The notes under the pieces were generated by a model. That model saw nothing but the letters and a program-made list of their open reading frames with translations, was not told the DNA's origin and did not search any database. Position numbers and translations under genes: made by a program. DNA of 64,000 bases, from the NCBI GenBank assembly GCA_964420985.1, contig CAYQUT010000001.1, positions 124,001-188,000 of the forward strand, given 5' to 3'. Numbering within the stretch: the first letter of the stretch is position 1; each line of letters opens with the position of its first letter. Source of the stretch: CAMCTV01 sp964420985. GTDB taxonomy: Bacteria; Bacteroidota; Bacteroidia; Flavobacteriales_D; Sanyastnellaceae. This document shows positions 7,779 to 19,000 of the stretch, piece after piece.

Positions 7779-9665
7779 ATGCGGTATTTTTTTTCAATAG
7801 TGTGTTTTTTATGGGCTTCGATTGCGGGAGCTTCAAAAATTATTTCTTTCAGCGAGTCATCTGAAGACAATTATCATTTTTTTTCATTGGTGGAAGCCTA
7901 TGAACATGCATCCTGTTCCCAAAAGTTGAATGTTTATGATGTTCTTGGTTCACTTGAATTTACTTCGCTGAATAGCACCGCTTTGAACAAGGGGCCTTCT
8001 TCTAATTTTCATTGGATAAAATTTTCATTGAAAAATGATTTTTCGTCAAGTCAAGAGATATTTTTTACTTTAAAAAATTCTGCCATCAATAGTATTCGGT
8101 TTTATTTATTTCATCAAGGAAAAGTGGATTCATGTATTACTGGAGATCGTTATCCCTTTGAAATGAGAGCGTATTCATTTTGTAATTTCACCTTTCCCAT
8201 GACTCTCAATCCTGGGGAGAAAGTGGAAGTTTTGATGGAGTTGGATAAAAGAAATGAGAATTTTTTTTGCGCATTTGATTTACGAGGCGCAGATGATTTT
8301 CATGCGATGGAAATAGGTGTGTATCTGACTTTTGGTATTTTTTCAGGTATCATTTTATTGTCCATTTTATTGAACTTGTTTCTATATGTTAGTATAAAGG
8401 ATGTCACGCATCTTTGGTACAGTATATATGCATTTTCTAATTTGTTATTAATTTTTGCTTACGACGGGTTAGATTTTCAGTTTTTTTATCCCAACTCTCC
8501 ATTTTTCTCAAACGTATCTCGATATATTTCGACAGGCACCACGTATATGTTGCTGTTTAAATTACTACAAGTTTTTGTTTTGGATAAAGATCAGTTCAGT
8601 CGAATTCGATGGTACAGTAGAATGATGATCTCATCACACTTTGTATTGATCGTATCTTCTTTAATTATTTTTTATTTTCATGATGATTCCACATGGTTGA
8701 AAATATTATTGTTTAGGGTGCTTTCAATTTTAGGGCTTATTTCAATGATTTCCCTGATAGTTTTAACATTTTACAATATGCGAAAGGGAAGTAAGCATGG
8801 GCTTTTGTTTCTAGTAGCCGTGAGTATTCTCTTTCTAGGTGCCATAGAATATACATTGAATGTCAATGGTTGGATTACAGGTTTGTTGTTTTTTAGGACT
8901 ACGATTCCCAGTAATCTCCAATTGTTTATTGTCATAGAGGTTTTGCTGGTTTTTATAGCCATCGCTTTTCGTTTTAAGCAATACAGACAAGATAGTTTAG
9001 AACTGAAATTGGCATTGGTGAGTACCGAGGCTCGATTAAAGGGTCAGGAGTTGAGGCTGGTGGATCAAGAGCGTAAAAGAATTGGAAGGGATTTGCACGA
9101 TGGTGTCGGATCCGTATTATTTGGTGCAAGGATGAAAGTACAGTCTTTGCTCATGAAATCAAGTGCTATGAACGTTGTAATGAAAGAGGTTTCAGATGAT
9201 TTGGATTCAGTGTCAGATGGTATTAGAAGGGTTATATGGCAATTAAATCAGAATCAAGCATTTGATTTGATGCTAAAGGATCTTGTAGATCATGCAAGAG
9301 GAACATTGGCGAAAAGGGATATTCAAATTTCAGTGGATCTTACTTTAAATTCAGAAATTGTGTTTAAAGACAAATTCAAAAGAGACTTTTTTTTGTTGTT
9401 TATGGAAATTTGTAATAATACATACAAATATTCCAAGGCAAAAAGTGTAGTGTTTGAATTGGGATTTGTGAATGAAGATTTGATATTTTCTTGGAAAGAA
9501 AAGGATATGGCATCTGGCCGCAAAGAATTGCTGTCTATTGATTCAAGTGGGGTGGGGTTAGAGAGTATCTCAGATAGAATTAAATTGTGGAGTGGTGTGA
9601 GAGTTGATGTTGGATACGCTTTTGATTACGATATTCGGTTTTCTCTATCAGAAGTATCGGAATAG
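7779..9665 (+). CDS. 7TMR-DISM sensor histidine kinase (HisKA_3/HATPase)
   Basis: 628 residues from ATG 7779. It has a signal peptide (MRYFFSIVCFLWASIAGA), a periplasmic DISM-type beta-sandwich of about 170 residues, about seven transmembrane helices, a short coiled linker, then a HisKA_3 dimerisation segment with ERKRIGRDLHDGVGS (phospho-acceptor His440) and a HATPase domain with an EICNNTYKYSKA N-box and a SSGVGLESISDR G-box. The DxGxG box is poorly conserved (WKEKDMASG), unlike the second kinase at 23001. Families of this layout sense extracellular, often carbohydrate-like ligands. It is paired divergently with the regulator at 7069. A start at 7737 would add 14 residues before the signal peptide and is less likely. 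Confidence 0.88.
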   Translation: MRYFFSIVCFLWASIAGASKIISFSESSEDNYHFFSLVEAYEHASCSQKLNVYDVLGSLEFTSLNSTALNKGPSSNFHWIKFSLKNDFSSSQEIFFTLKNSAINSIRFYLFHQGKVDSCITGDRYPFEMRAYSFCNFTFPMTLNPGEKVEVLMELDKRNENFFCAFDLRGADDFHAMEIGVYLTFGIFSGIILLSILLNLFLYVSIKDVTHLWYSIYAFSNLLLIFAYDGLDFQFFYPNSPFFSNVSRYISTGTTYMLLFKLLQVFVLDKDQFSRIRWYSRMMISSHFVLIVSSLIIFYFHDDSTWLKILLFRVLSILGLISMISLIVLTFYNMRKGSKHGLLFLVAVSILFLGAIEYTLNVNGWITGLLFFRTTIPSNLQLFIVIEVLLVFIAIAFRFKQYRQDSLELKLALVSTEARLKGQELRLVDQERKRIGRDLHDGVGSVLFGARMKVQSLLMKSSAMNVVMKEVSDDLDSVSDGIRRVIWQLNQNQAFDLMLKDLVDHARGTLAKRDIQISVDLTLNSEIVFKDKFKRDFFLLFMEICNNTYKYSKAKSVVFELGFVNEDLIFSWKEKDMASGRKELLSIDSSGVGLESISDRIKLWSGVRVDVGYAFDYDIRFSLSEVSE

Positions 9666-10020
9666 GTTCTTACTATTTGAAGGTATTTTATTTTTGTAAA
9701 AACCATGATTTTTCGGGATTGAACTTTTGTTTTTTCGAAGTTTATCTTTTCTAAAATCCTTAGGTGTATTCTGATTTCGGCACATGTTTGGTGCCAACTA
9801 TCAAAAGGATTTTCTGTTTTATTCATGAAGCATAATTTTTAAAGTGGGAGATAGGGATTTGTAGGTTTGGTTCGAAAGATGGTAGATCTGCAAAGTGGCG
9901 CGGTTTTTCTTGTGATGAAAATTAGTACTAAAGGAGTATTGTGTGGTTCAGGCTTTATCATGAATTTTCACAATTGAAATTTTCAGATTTTTAGCATTTT
10001 TTCGTCGTAATAAATTATTT
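9666..10020. other. 355-bp AT-rich intergenic region upstream of the giant gene
   Basis: No convincing gene or terminator. It contains ACCATGATTTTTC (9702-9714, also in the kinase promoter region), a degenerate copy of the 16-bp palindrome at 9923-9938 and CATGAATTTTC at 9959-9969. A canonical -33/-7 promoter for the gene at 10021 could not be picked confidently. The length and shared motifs suggest a regulated promoter. Confidence 0.5.
9923..9938. promoter_or_regulatory. Degenerate copy of the 16-bp palindrome
   Basis: TAGTAC-TAAA-GGAGTA: the right arm is identical to the palindromes at 1519 and 24908, and the left arm matches 4 of 6 positions. It lies 82 bp before the giant gene. Weak alone; relevant because of the two perfect copies. 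Confidence 0.25.
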
Positions 10021-13000
10021 ATGAAAAGAAAACTTTATCAGTCAAATGTCATCTTGTTATTGATGGTGCTTATTTCGTTTAATGTTATGTCTCAAATTCT
10101 TCCGAACTCAGTTCTTAAGGATGAAGATGACGAGCAAACAATTGAAGGATGGTTAGGCACAGGTTATCATGGTGTTTTACTTTACAGGAAATCAATACAT
10201 GGAGCAAGCTCAAGTGTTTTTCATGAGCGATGTGATGGTCATGGTCCAACCATTGTATTAATAAGAAATGCACAAAATAACGTTGTTTTTGGTGGGTACG
10301 GAAATGGTGATTGGATGTGGACGGGCACTTGGCAAAATGGATACAGCTATTATGGAGGTTATTACCAATATCAGACAACATCATATTCAGGAGGTGTAGG
10401 GTCATTTTTATTTAACTTGAATAGTAATGTGAAGTTTGATTATCAAACTTCTGGTCAAAATAATGCTCAAACACAAATCGGCAACACATTAGGTCCAACT
10501 TTCACCAATGGATTTGAGACAACTTCTAACATGAGCTATATTAATGTTGGAAACATGACCTCCTATTGTTCTCAAGATTACGAGTTATGCAAGGCGAGTT
10601 TGTTTGGAGCGACTGGCGAAACATCCATTTCAAATTACCTCAATGATATAGGTGAAATAGAGGTGTATAAAGTTTTATCTCCAAACCAAGTTTTCATTGA
10701 ACTCTCTCAACCTACTATTTTGGCTCAATGTCCAAATGATCAGTTTAGTTTAAATTACACATTGGTAGGTTCGCTTTCTGGAAATTCTGAACTTTTTGAT
10801 GTGCAATGGAGCAATGCCTCAGGCTTATTTACCTCTCCTGTTTATTCCGATCAATCTTTGAACTTGACAAGCGGTCAAAGTAATGTTCAAATTACAGTTC
10901 CTTCATCGTTGACCCCCAACTCCAATTATAAAGTAAGGTTACGTCGTCAGTCTGATTCCTCAGTTTCAAACGCTGTTGATATAAACATCAAGAGTATTTT
11001 TAACGTTGATTTTACCTCATCAGAATCTAGTGGTGATGGCGTATTTTGTAATGGAGAAAGCTACAGTTTTAATTACACGTTTTCGGATTGTGTCCCGCTG
11101 AGCGGTATCAATTGGACGTTACGTCTACAATCCAACACACAGGGCTACAATGAGATTGTAGGTACAAGCCAATTGTTGAACGGTGTGTTGTCTATTACCG
11201 TCCCAACCAATGCGCCAGTGGCACAAGATTATATTTTAAGTGCTCAACTTTCATTCAACGGACAAGACTATTTTCAAAATTTTGCAGGGTTGCAAGTAGG
11301 CAATTCTACAAGTATAGCCAATATTAATACTTTGCCGCTTTGTTATGGAGAATACTACTCCATCACCTACGAATTTAAAGGTTGTGATTTGCCCAGCTCA
11401 AATCAATTTCAGGTTCAATTCAGTAATGAAAATGGATCTTTTTCATCCCCCATTATATTAGGCATATTGTCCTCTCAGAGTAATACGGGAACGGTTGAGT
11501 TCTCACTGCCTTCGGGATTACAACCTTCAAATTTGTATGCGCTGCGTGTAGTTCCCAGTGGAGTGAATACGGGTACTTGGCAGGTTCTATCAGGGTTTAC
11601 GATTGGAAGTGTGGGTCAAATGGTTATCACGGTAGATGGTAGTTCAACCCTTTGTCCAGGGACTCAAACATTAAATTACAGTATTGGCTCGTCATGCCCC
11701 AACGCATTCGGGATTGGTAATGTTTTTAATGTTGAAATGAGTAATGCAAACGGTAGTTTTGCGAATCCTACCGTAGTGGGTTCATTGACTTCATCTGATC
11801 CCAATGGTAGTATTACGTTTAATCTACCAATAAATACTCCAGCGAGTTACAATTACAACTTTAGGGTTGTTTCCACAAATCCAGTTGCTGTTAGTAATAG
11901 TGTAAGTAAGTCCGTTGGGCTTTCAAGTATTGTGATTAGCGCAAATTCGAGTGCTTGTATCGGATTACCATATACACTCAATTATACAGCCAGTGGTTGT
12001 ACCATAGGAACGGGTAATGTCTTTACTATGCAGTACTACAATTCATCAACATCATCTTGGGTAAATGCTGCAACATTGACATCAACGGCATTGACAGGTT
12101 CAATTTCCTATACTATACCAGGAACCTGGTTGCCGGGTTATTATGACTTTAGAATTATAAGCTCATTGCCGCAACAAGTATACGCTGACGTTCAAACAGT
12201 TGAAGTGATAACCAGAACCACACTTATGGATATAGATATTTGGAATGTAGGCATTGGAGGGTCAAGGTGTCCAGGAGGAGTGATGACAGTACCTTTTGTA
12301 AAGACGGGTAATTGCCCATTGGCAGCAGTTTCAGGAAATATTTATCGGGTACAAATTAGTGCAACTTCGGATTTTGCGACTCCTGTGATAATTGGTTCTT
12401 TGACATCCACGGCCAATACAGGAACTATTTCGTGTACAATACCTGCAGGTTATGTGGGTAATTATTATGTCAGAGTTATTGGAACCAATCCTGTAGCAAA
12501 CAGTGCTAATTATTATTCTATTTCTGTAGGATGTTCACCTTTGTATTTGAATTTGGCTACAAGCGAAATTTGCCCTGGTCAGTCTATAACCTTGGGTTAT
12601 TCTAACGGAAACAGCTGTACTTTTGGTGCGGGTAATCAAATTAAGTACGAGCTAAGCAACGCCAATGGTGAATTTACCAACCCAGTTGTATTGGCCACGT
12701 ATACCACCACTGCGGCTTCAGCTAATCATACGTTTGCATTTCCTGCCGGCGTGACGCCGGGCTTGAATTATTATGTGCGAGTTACAAGTTCCAATCCTGC
12801 GAGGGTATCCTCTATGTACAACTTGTTTGTTGGAAGGAAAACAAATATAATTTCAGGACTTTCTTCAAATTATTGTACTGGTAGCAATTATACTGTTGAT
12901 TATCAGTATACGGGATGTACTTTGCTTACAGGTAATGTATTCACTGCGCAAATTTGTAGCGTGAGTGACTTTTCCTCTACAATTTATAATGTTGGATCGC

Positions 13001-16000
13001 TTGCCTCAACATCTGCCAATGGTTCATTGACCATGAACATTCCCAGCAATGTTGTATCTGGTAATTATTTTTTAAGAGTGAAAACTTCGTTAGAGACGGG
13101 AGCTGTGTATGCTACATATGCAATTTCTGTTGGTAATTCAGTAATCGATAATAGTTTTATGAATGCCTTTTTATACTGTTCTGGAATACCTCATTATTTG
13201 CAGTATGCTGTAACCTCATGTCAAAGCAATCCATCCTCTATTCAGATGAAAGTTTTGCTTTCTAATAATTTCACATCAGGAAATTATCCAGTTTATGAGT
13301 TGTATAATGGAACTGTTGGTTCTTTTAACGGTGTTGTTGAGTTGAATACAGCGATTCAAATACCAGTTGGTGAGTATCGTGTGAAAATGGAGTTTAATAT
13401 TGATGGTGCTATATCTCAATCAGTAAGCGGATTGTTTTATTACAATGGAGCATCTTACTCAACCTCCGGTACAGGATTAAGTTATGGAACAGGGAGTCAG
13501 TTCTCTTCTGTTGGTTTAAATAGTTTTTGTTCTGGAGGTCAGTTCACTTTATCGCAGATAAACTATTATAACTGTGCATATGCAGCTTCCAATCAATATA
13601 ATAATACTACGGTGACTTTAAAGTTGGTGAATTTATCAAATCCATCCATACCTGCCGTAATATTTCAAACTTATCAAAATGTTGGTGTAATACCGGTGAC
13701 AAACTTTACACTTCCCAACGATTTGATAGCAGGAGATATTTATAGTATTGTGTTAGAGAATTCTGTAGGTTATTGGGGAAAGTTAGATTGGGATTTTATC
13801 ATTTCTCCTCAATATAACTTGACCTATACAGGAAATCTACCTGGGCAATATTGTCCTGGTCAGAATGTTTCATTGAATTTGTCTGCTTGTTCTTTGCTGA
13901 ACCCCATTCAGGATATTCAATTTGAGTTGTCCAATGAAATGGGAAGTTTTGAGAACCCGGATGTATTATTGACCACAACAATCGGACAAGCCACCTCTGG
14001 TGCTATAGTCATGCAGTTGCCCGCGGATTTGATTATAGGTGGGAATTATGCCATACGTATGCATGATATTGATGCCAATTGGAATTCAAATGCTGTTTTA
14101 ATTAACCTCAATGGTGTAGTCAATGTTTCAGGAGTAGCATCTAACTATTGTCCGGGTGAAACAGTAAATATTGACTACAATTTTGCATGTGATCTACCTC
14201 CGGGAAATCAGTTTGAAATACTAATCACCAATACCACTAAACAGAACTCAAGTTTGATTGCGGTCCTCAACACGAACAGTAACAGTGGTGCATTGTCTTT
14301 TGTTATACCAAGTTACATGCCTGGAGGAATAGGTTATAAACTTTGGATTCGTTCAATTCAGAATCCATTTATTCAATCAACATTGTCACTTCCATTTGGT
14401 ATTGGATTGAACACTTCTTTGCAGTTTAGCGGAAATGTTTGTAGGGGAATAAGTACAAATATTGCTTATAATGCCACGGGATGTGATATTAATCCGGGTA
14501 ATGTTTTTCAGGTTATGATGGGAGATATAGTAGTAGGTTCAATTTTGAGTAGCAATGCTCAAGGAAATATTCCCATTACTATTCCGATAGGTTATGCGTC
14601 GAGCTCAGCTAATCTTCGTGTTGTAAGTTCAAGTCCTGTTCAGGTTGTTGCCCAACCGTTGGAGGTTAATATACAAAATCCAATTACATTGTCATTGCCA
14701 AGCAACATATGTTCAGGATCATCAATCGTCATTCCTTATACTGTGAATTGCAGTTTGCCAGCGAGCAACACCATTCAGGTTTATAATGGGGATGATTTGC
14801 TTTTATCAACAATTTCTAATACTTCAGGGAGTTTGAGTTTTGTTTTGCCCCTGACCAATAATGTGCAATTGCGCGTGAAGATTGTGTCATCAGAGTATAA
14901 TATTTTAGTCTTTAATCAATTATTAAATACTCAGTCTTATTCAAGTATGTTTGATATTACGGCTACACCTGATTTTGTTTCTGGTTGTGCTACTACTGCT
15001 CAGTTATTGGTAAATCCAAATCGTCCATTGAGTATTTCTGATAATTTTGAGACAGGTCCAAATATGGATATATGGGATGAGATAGTAGGAGCCAACCCTC
15101 ATGAATATTACGTTCCGGGCTACTACAGTGGTGGTACGTGGGGAGGAGGCACTTACTGGCCTGGATATTGGGCGACGGATTACGCTTTTTGTGGTGTTTC
15201 TGGGTCACGTTCTTTATTATTCACCAATAGCACCACGCGATATGCGGCAACTGTTCCAGTCAATGTTTCGAATGGTGGAACAATAGCCTTTAAACTAAAG
15301 ATTTCAAATGGTGTTGATGCGGATTGTGAGGATGCTAACCCAGGAGAGGAGGTGCAATTACAATACTCATTGAACATGGGAAACAGCTGGACAGCCATTA
15401 GTACTTACAATACAACAGGATCTTATAACAATCTAACTTCTGTGTCTGTAGCCGTTCCCGTTGCAGCTAGAAGTTTTGGTACCATGTTCAGATGGGTGCA
15501 GCTTTCAGTGGATGAATATTCTGGCGACAATTGGGTTTTGGATGATGTCTCAATAACGGGAACTTCACTAACTACCTTTCCATGCAGTTGGAATAATGCA
15601 AACACATTGAATAGCGCAACCATTAAAAATCCAGTGGCTTCACCAAGTTCTACAACGACATATGCTGTCTCCATCACAGCTTTGAATTTTGCCTGTCCTG
15701 TTGTAAAGGAAATAGTGGTTACAACAGCGAATCAAATCGGTGTTGATCCAACAAAATTCACCTATTTTGGTGCGAATTCCGGCAAGGTGTATTATACCAG
15801 TAACCAAACAGCAACTTGGTCCCAAGCCAATACAGATTGTATCAATAGTTGTGGTAATCTGGTTTCGGTTAATTCTGTTGCAGAACAAAATTTTCTACAA
15901 ACAATCTTACCTGGTCAGAATAAATGGATAGGAGCAAGTGATGCGGCAACTGAGGCGACGTTTGTTTGGACTACTGGGCAAACATTTTCAGCATACACGA

Positions 16001-19000
16001 ACTGGGTTTCAGGAACAACAACTGCCACAGGTAATTCAGCGGTCAATGATCACGTTCAGATGAACGCAACTACAGGTAAATGGCAAGTTGCCGCTGGCAC
16101 TTTGAGTCAGCATTACATTTTGGAAAGAGCAGGTAATCACTCCATCACAATTTCCAATAATTTGCCGTTATCTTATTGTTCCGGTGATCAGCTGAGTGTT
16201 GGATATTCCATTGCAGGTGTATTTGATGTGAATAATGTTTTTTCTGTTCAGTTGAGCGATGCTTCTGGTAGTTTTTCTAACCCTCAAGTAATTGGCTCTT
16301 TGAATTCTGATGTTAGTGGTTCTATTCTGATCAATATGCCCACATTGACAAGTTCCGCCTCAGGCTATCGGATGAGAATTGTTTCTACGAGCCCTGTGGT
16401 TGTGAGTTCTGACAATGGAACCAATCTGCTAGTGGTAGGGACTTCTCCAACAATTTCCTCCTTATCAAGTTATCAGGCTCAAGCAGGATCTCAGTTGACG
16501 ATTTACGGTTCTGGGTTTTCGAGCTCAGGAAATATTGTTTCCATTTCAGGAGTTAACGCCTCAATTGTTTCTCAGTCCCCCTCTCAAATTACAGTTGTGG
16601 TTCCGGGTGGTCTGTGCCCTGGTGAAGTATCAGTAGAAACAGGATGTGGTTATATTACTAATTCAGTAGAATTTGATCCTTTGTCCACACCATACATCGC
16701 ATCAACATCTGAACAAATTATAGGTGGTAACATTACAGTGACCGTGACAGGTTACGGTTTTACTTACAACCAGAATCAAATTGTCTTGGAAAATGATTCA
16801 TACGTTCCATTGTATCAATCACCAAATTTGCTCAGATTTATAACTTCAGGCATACATTGTAATGAGGATCTGATAGTAACAAATGGTTGTAATTTGGCTT
16901 CAAATGTTTACAATTATGCATCTCAAATTGCGCCATCAATAAGTTCTATTGATCCAGCTCAGTTTTTACCGGGAGACACAATTAATATCAATGGCAATTG
17001 GTTTTCAAATTTCGGAAATAGCGTTTCATTTGGTGGTCAAGTTTGCAATGTGGTTACTGAAAGCTCTTCTTTAATTCAAGTAGTGATGCCTACAAATGTT
17101 TGCTCTGGATCATTGCATGTAATAAATCATTGCAATGCATCAGTGAATAGTTCTTTGTACACCGCCATTAATAGTTCAGATCTCTATTACTCAGATTCGG
17201 ATTTAGACGGATTTGGGAGTGTTGATAATGATGTTCAAAGTTGTTTTCAGCCAACAGGTTTTGTAACAAATGCTCTAGACTGCAATGATTTTCAAAATTC
17301 AGTTTTTCCAGGAGCTCTTGAGATTTGTAATGATTGGGATGATGACTGTGATGGTGCTACAAATGAAGGTGTTGAGAATACATATTATTTAGATGCAGAT
17401 GGTGACGATTTTGGTGACATCACAAATCTAATTTTTGCATGTACTTTACCGATAGGATATGCTAATAATAATTTGGATTGTGATGATAATAACGAGAATG
17501 TATTTCCCGCCGCAACAGAGCTTTGCAATACATTGGATGACGATTGTGATGGGTCGATTGACGAAAATGTTCAGAATACTTATTTTCTCGATGCTGATGG
17601 TGATTTGTATGGTGATCCCGATGATTTGGTATTTGCATGTTCATCTCCAATAGGATACGTGTCCAATAGCATGGATTGTGATGATCAAAATTTGTTAGTT
17701 CATCCTTTATCAATTGAGCAATGTAACCTAGTGGATGATGACTGTGATGGCACTATTGATGAGGATGTTCAAAGTATTTATTTTGCAGATTCTGATAATG
17801 ATTCATTTGGTGATGTTGATGTTATTGCACTGGCTTGCTCACCCCCAACAGGATACGTAGTCAACAGCAATGACTGTGATGATTTGAATGGCTTGGTCTT
17901 TCCAAATGCTTTGGAAGTATGTAATAGTGCAGATGACAACTGTAATGGAGAAATGGATGAAGGATTGGTGTTTACTGTATACTATGAAGATCAAGATGGA
18001 GATTCCTTTGGCTCACTGAATAGTATAAGTTCTTGTCAAAATCCGGGATCTTTTTATGTCAATAACAATAATGATTGTGCGGACAATAATAATTTAATTC
18101 ATCCAGGTTCGTCTGAGCAGTGCAATCTTACAGATGATGATTGTAATGGATTAATAGATGAAGGGGTTCAAATAACTTTTTATTTTGACGGTGATGGTGA
18201 TGGATTTGGAACAATAGACTCTTCCATGGCTGCATGTACACTTCCCCTCTCATTTTCTGTAAATCATTCAGATTGTAATGATGACTCCTTCACTATTCAT
18301 CCTTTTGGAATTGAAAGTTGCAATCTCATGGATGATAATTGTGATGGTATTGTCGATGAAGGGGTTCAATTTACTTATTTTTCGGATTCGGATAATGATG
18401 GTTATGGTATACCCGGAAATACTATACAAGCATGCACAGTTGTATCAGGATATTCAATTTTTTCATCTGATTGTGCTGATAATAATCCGAATGTGTTTCC
18501 AAATGCGATTGAGAACTGTAACAATTGGATTGATGACAATTGCAATGGTTTTGTCAATGAATCTTGTGGAAATTTGATTCCTGGAGATGATGTTTTTAAC
18601 GTATTAAATGCATCTGTTTCTTCCCAGTTTGGAACAGGAGCCCAACCATCCATTACAATACCATTGGTGTTAAGCACAGATAGTCCTCAGAGCGCAGGAA
18701 CAGGAGCGGATTTTTGGGTAATGTTTACACCTCAAAGTAATGCAGTTAGAGTTGCTATTTCCGGGGACGTGTCAATCAATGATGATAATGAATTGGCCCT
18801 TTATAATGTCCAAGAGAACTTATTGGATTTGATGATTCCTATTTCAATCGAGGATAATGTTCATCCAGGAAATTCGGGAAGTGCTGTTGATTCTGGGGAT
18901 GAGATTTTATTAACCGATCAATTGATTCCAGGAACACCCTATTGGCTTTGTATCAGGAATATTAATAATCAGCCTGGTGTATGTAAACTAAGGATCTCTA

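Noticed and set aside
7637..7870. 77-aa minus-strand ORF across the regulator/kinase intergenic region
   Set aside because: Overlaps both genes and the kinase promoter; composition is low-complexity Lys/Asn/Ser with no domain.
9626..9826. 66-aa minus-strand ORF in the long intergenic gap
   Set aside because: Overlaps the kinase end, no RBS or domain, AT-driven open frame.
17462..17713. His/Asn-rich antisense ORFs over MopE repeats
   Set aside because: By-product of repeated GAT/AAT codons in the sense strand.
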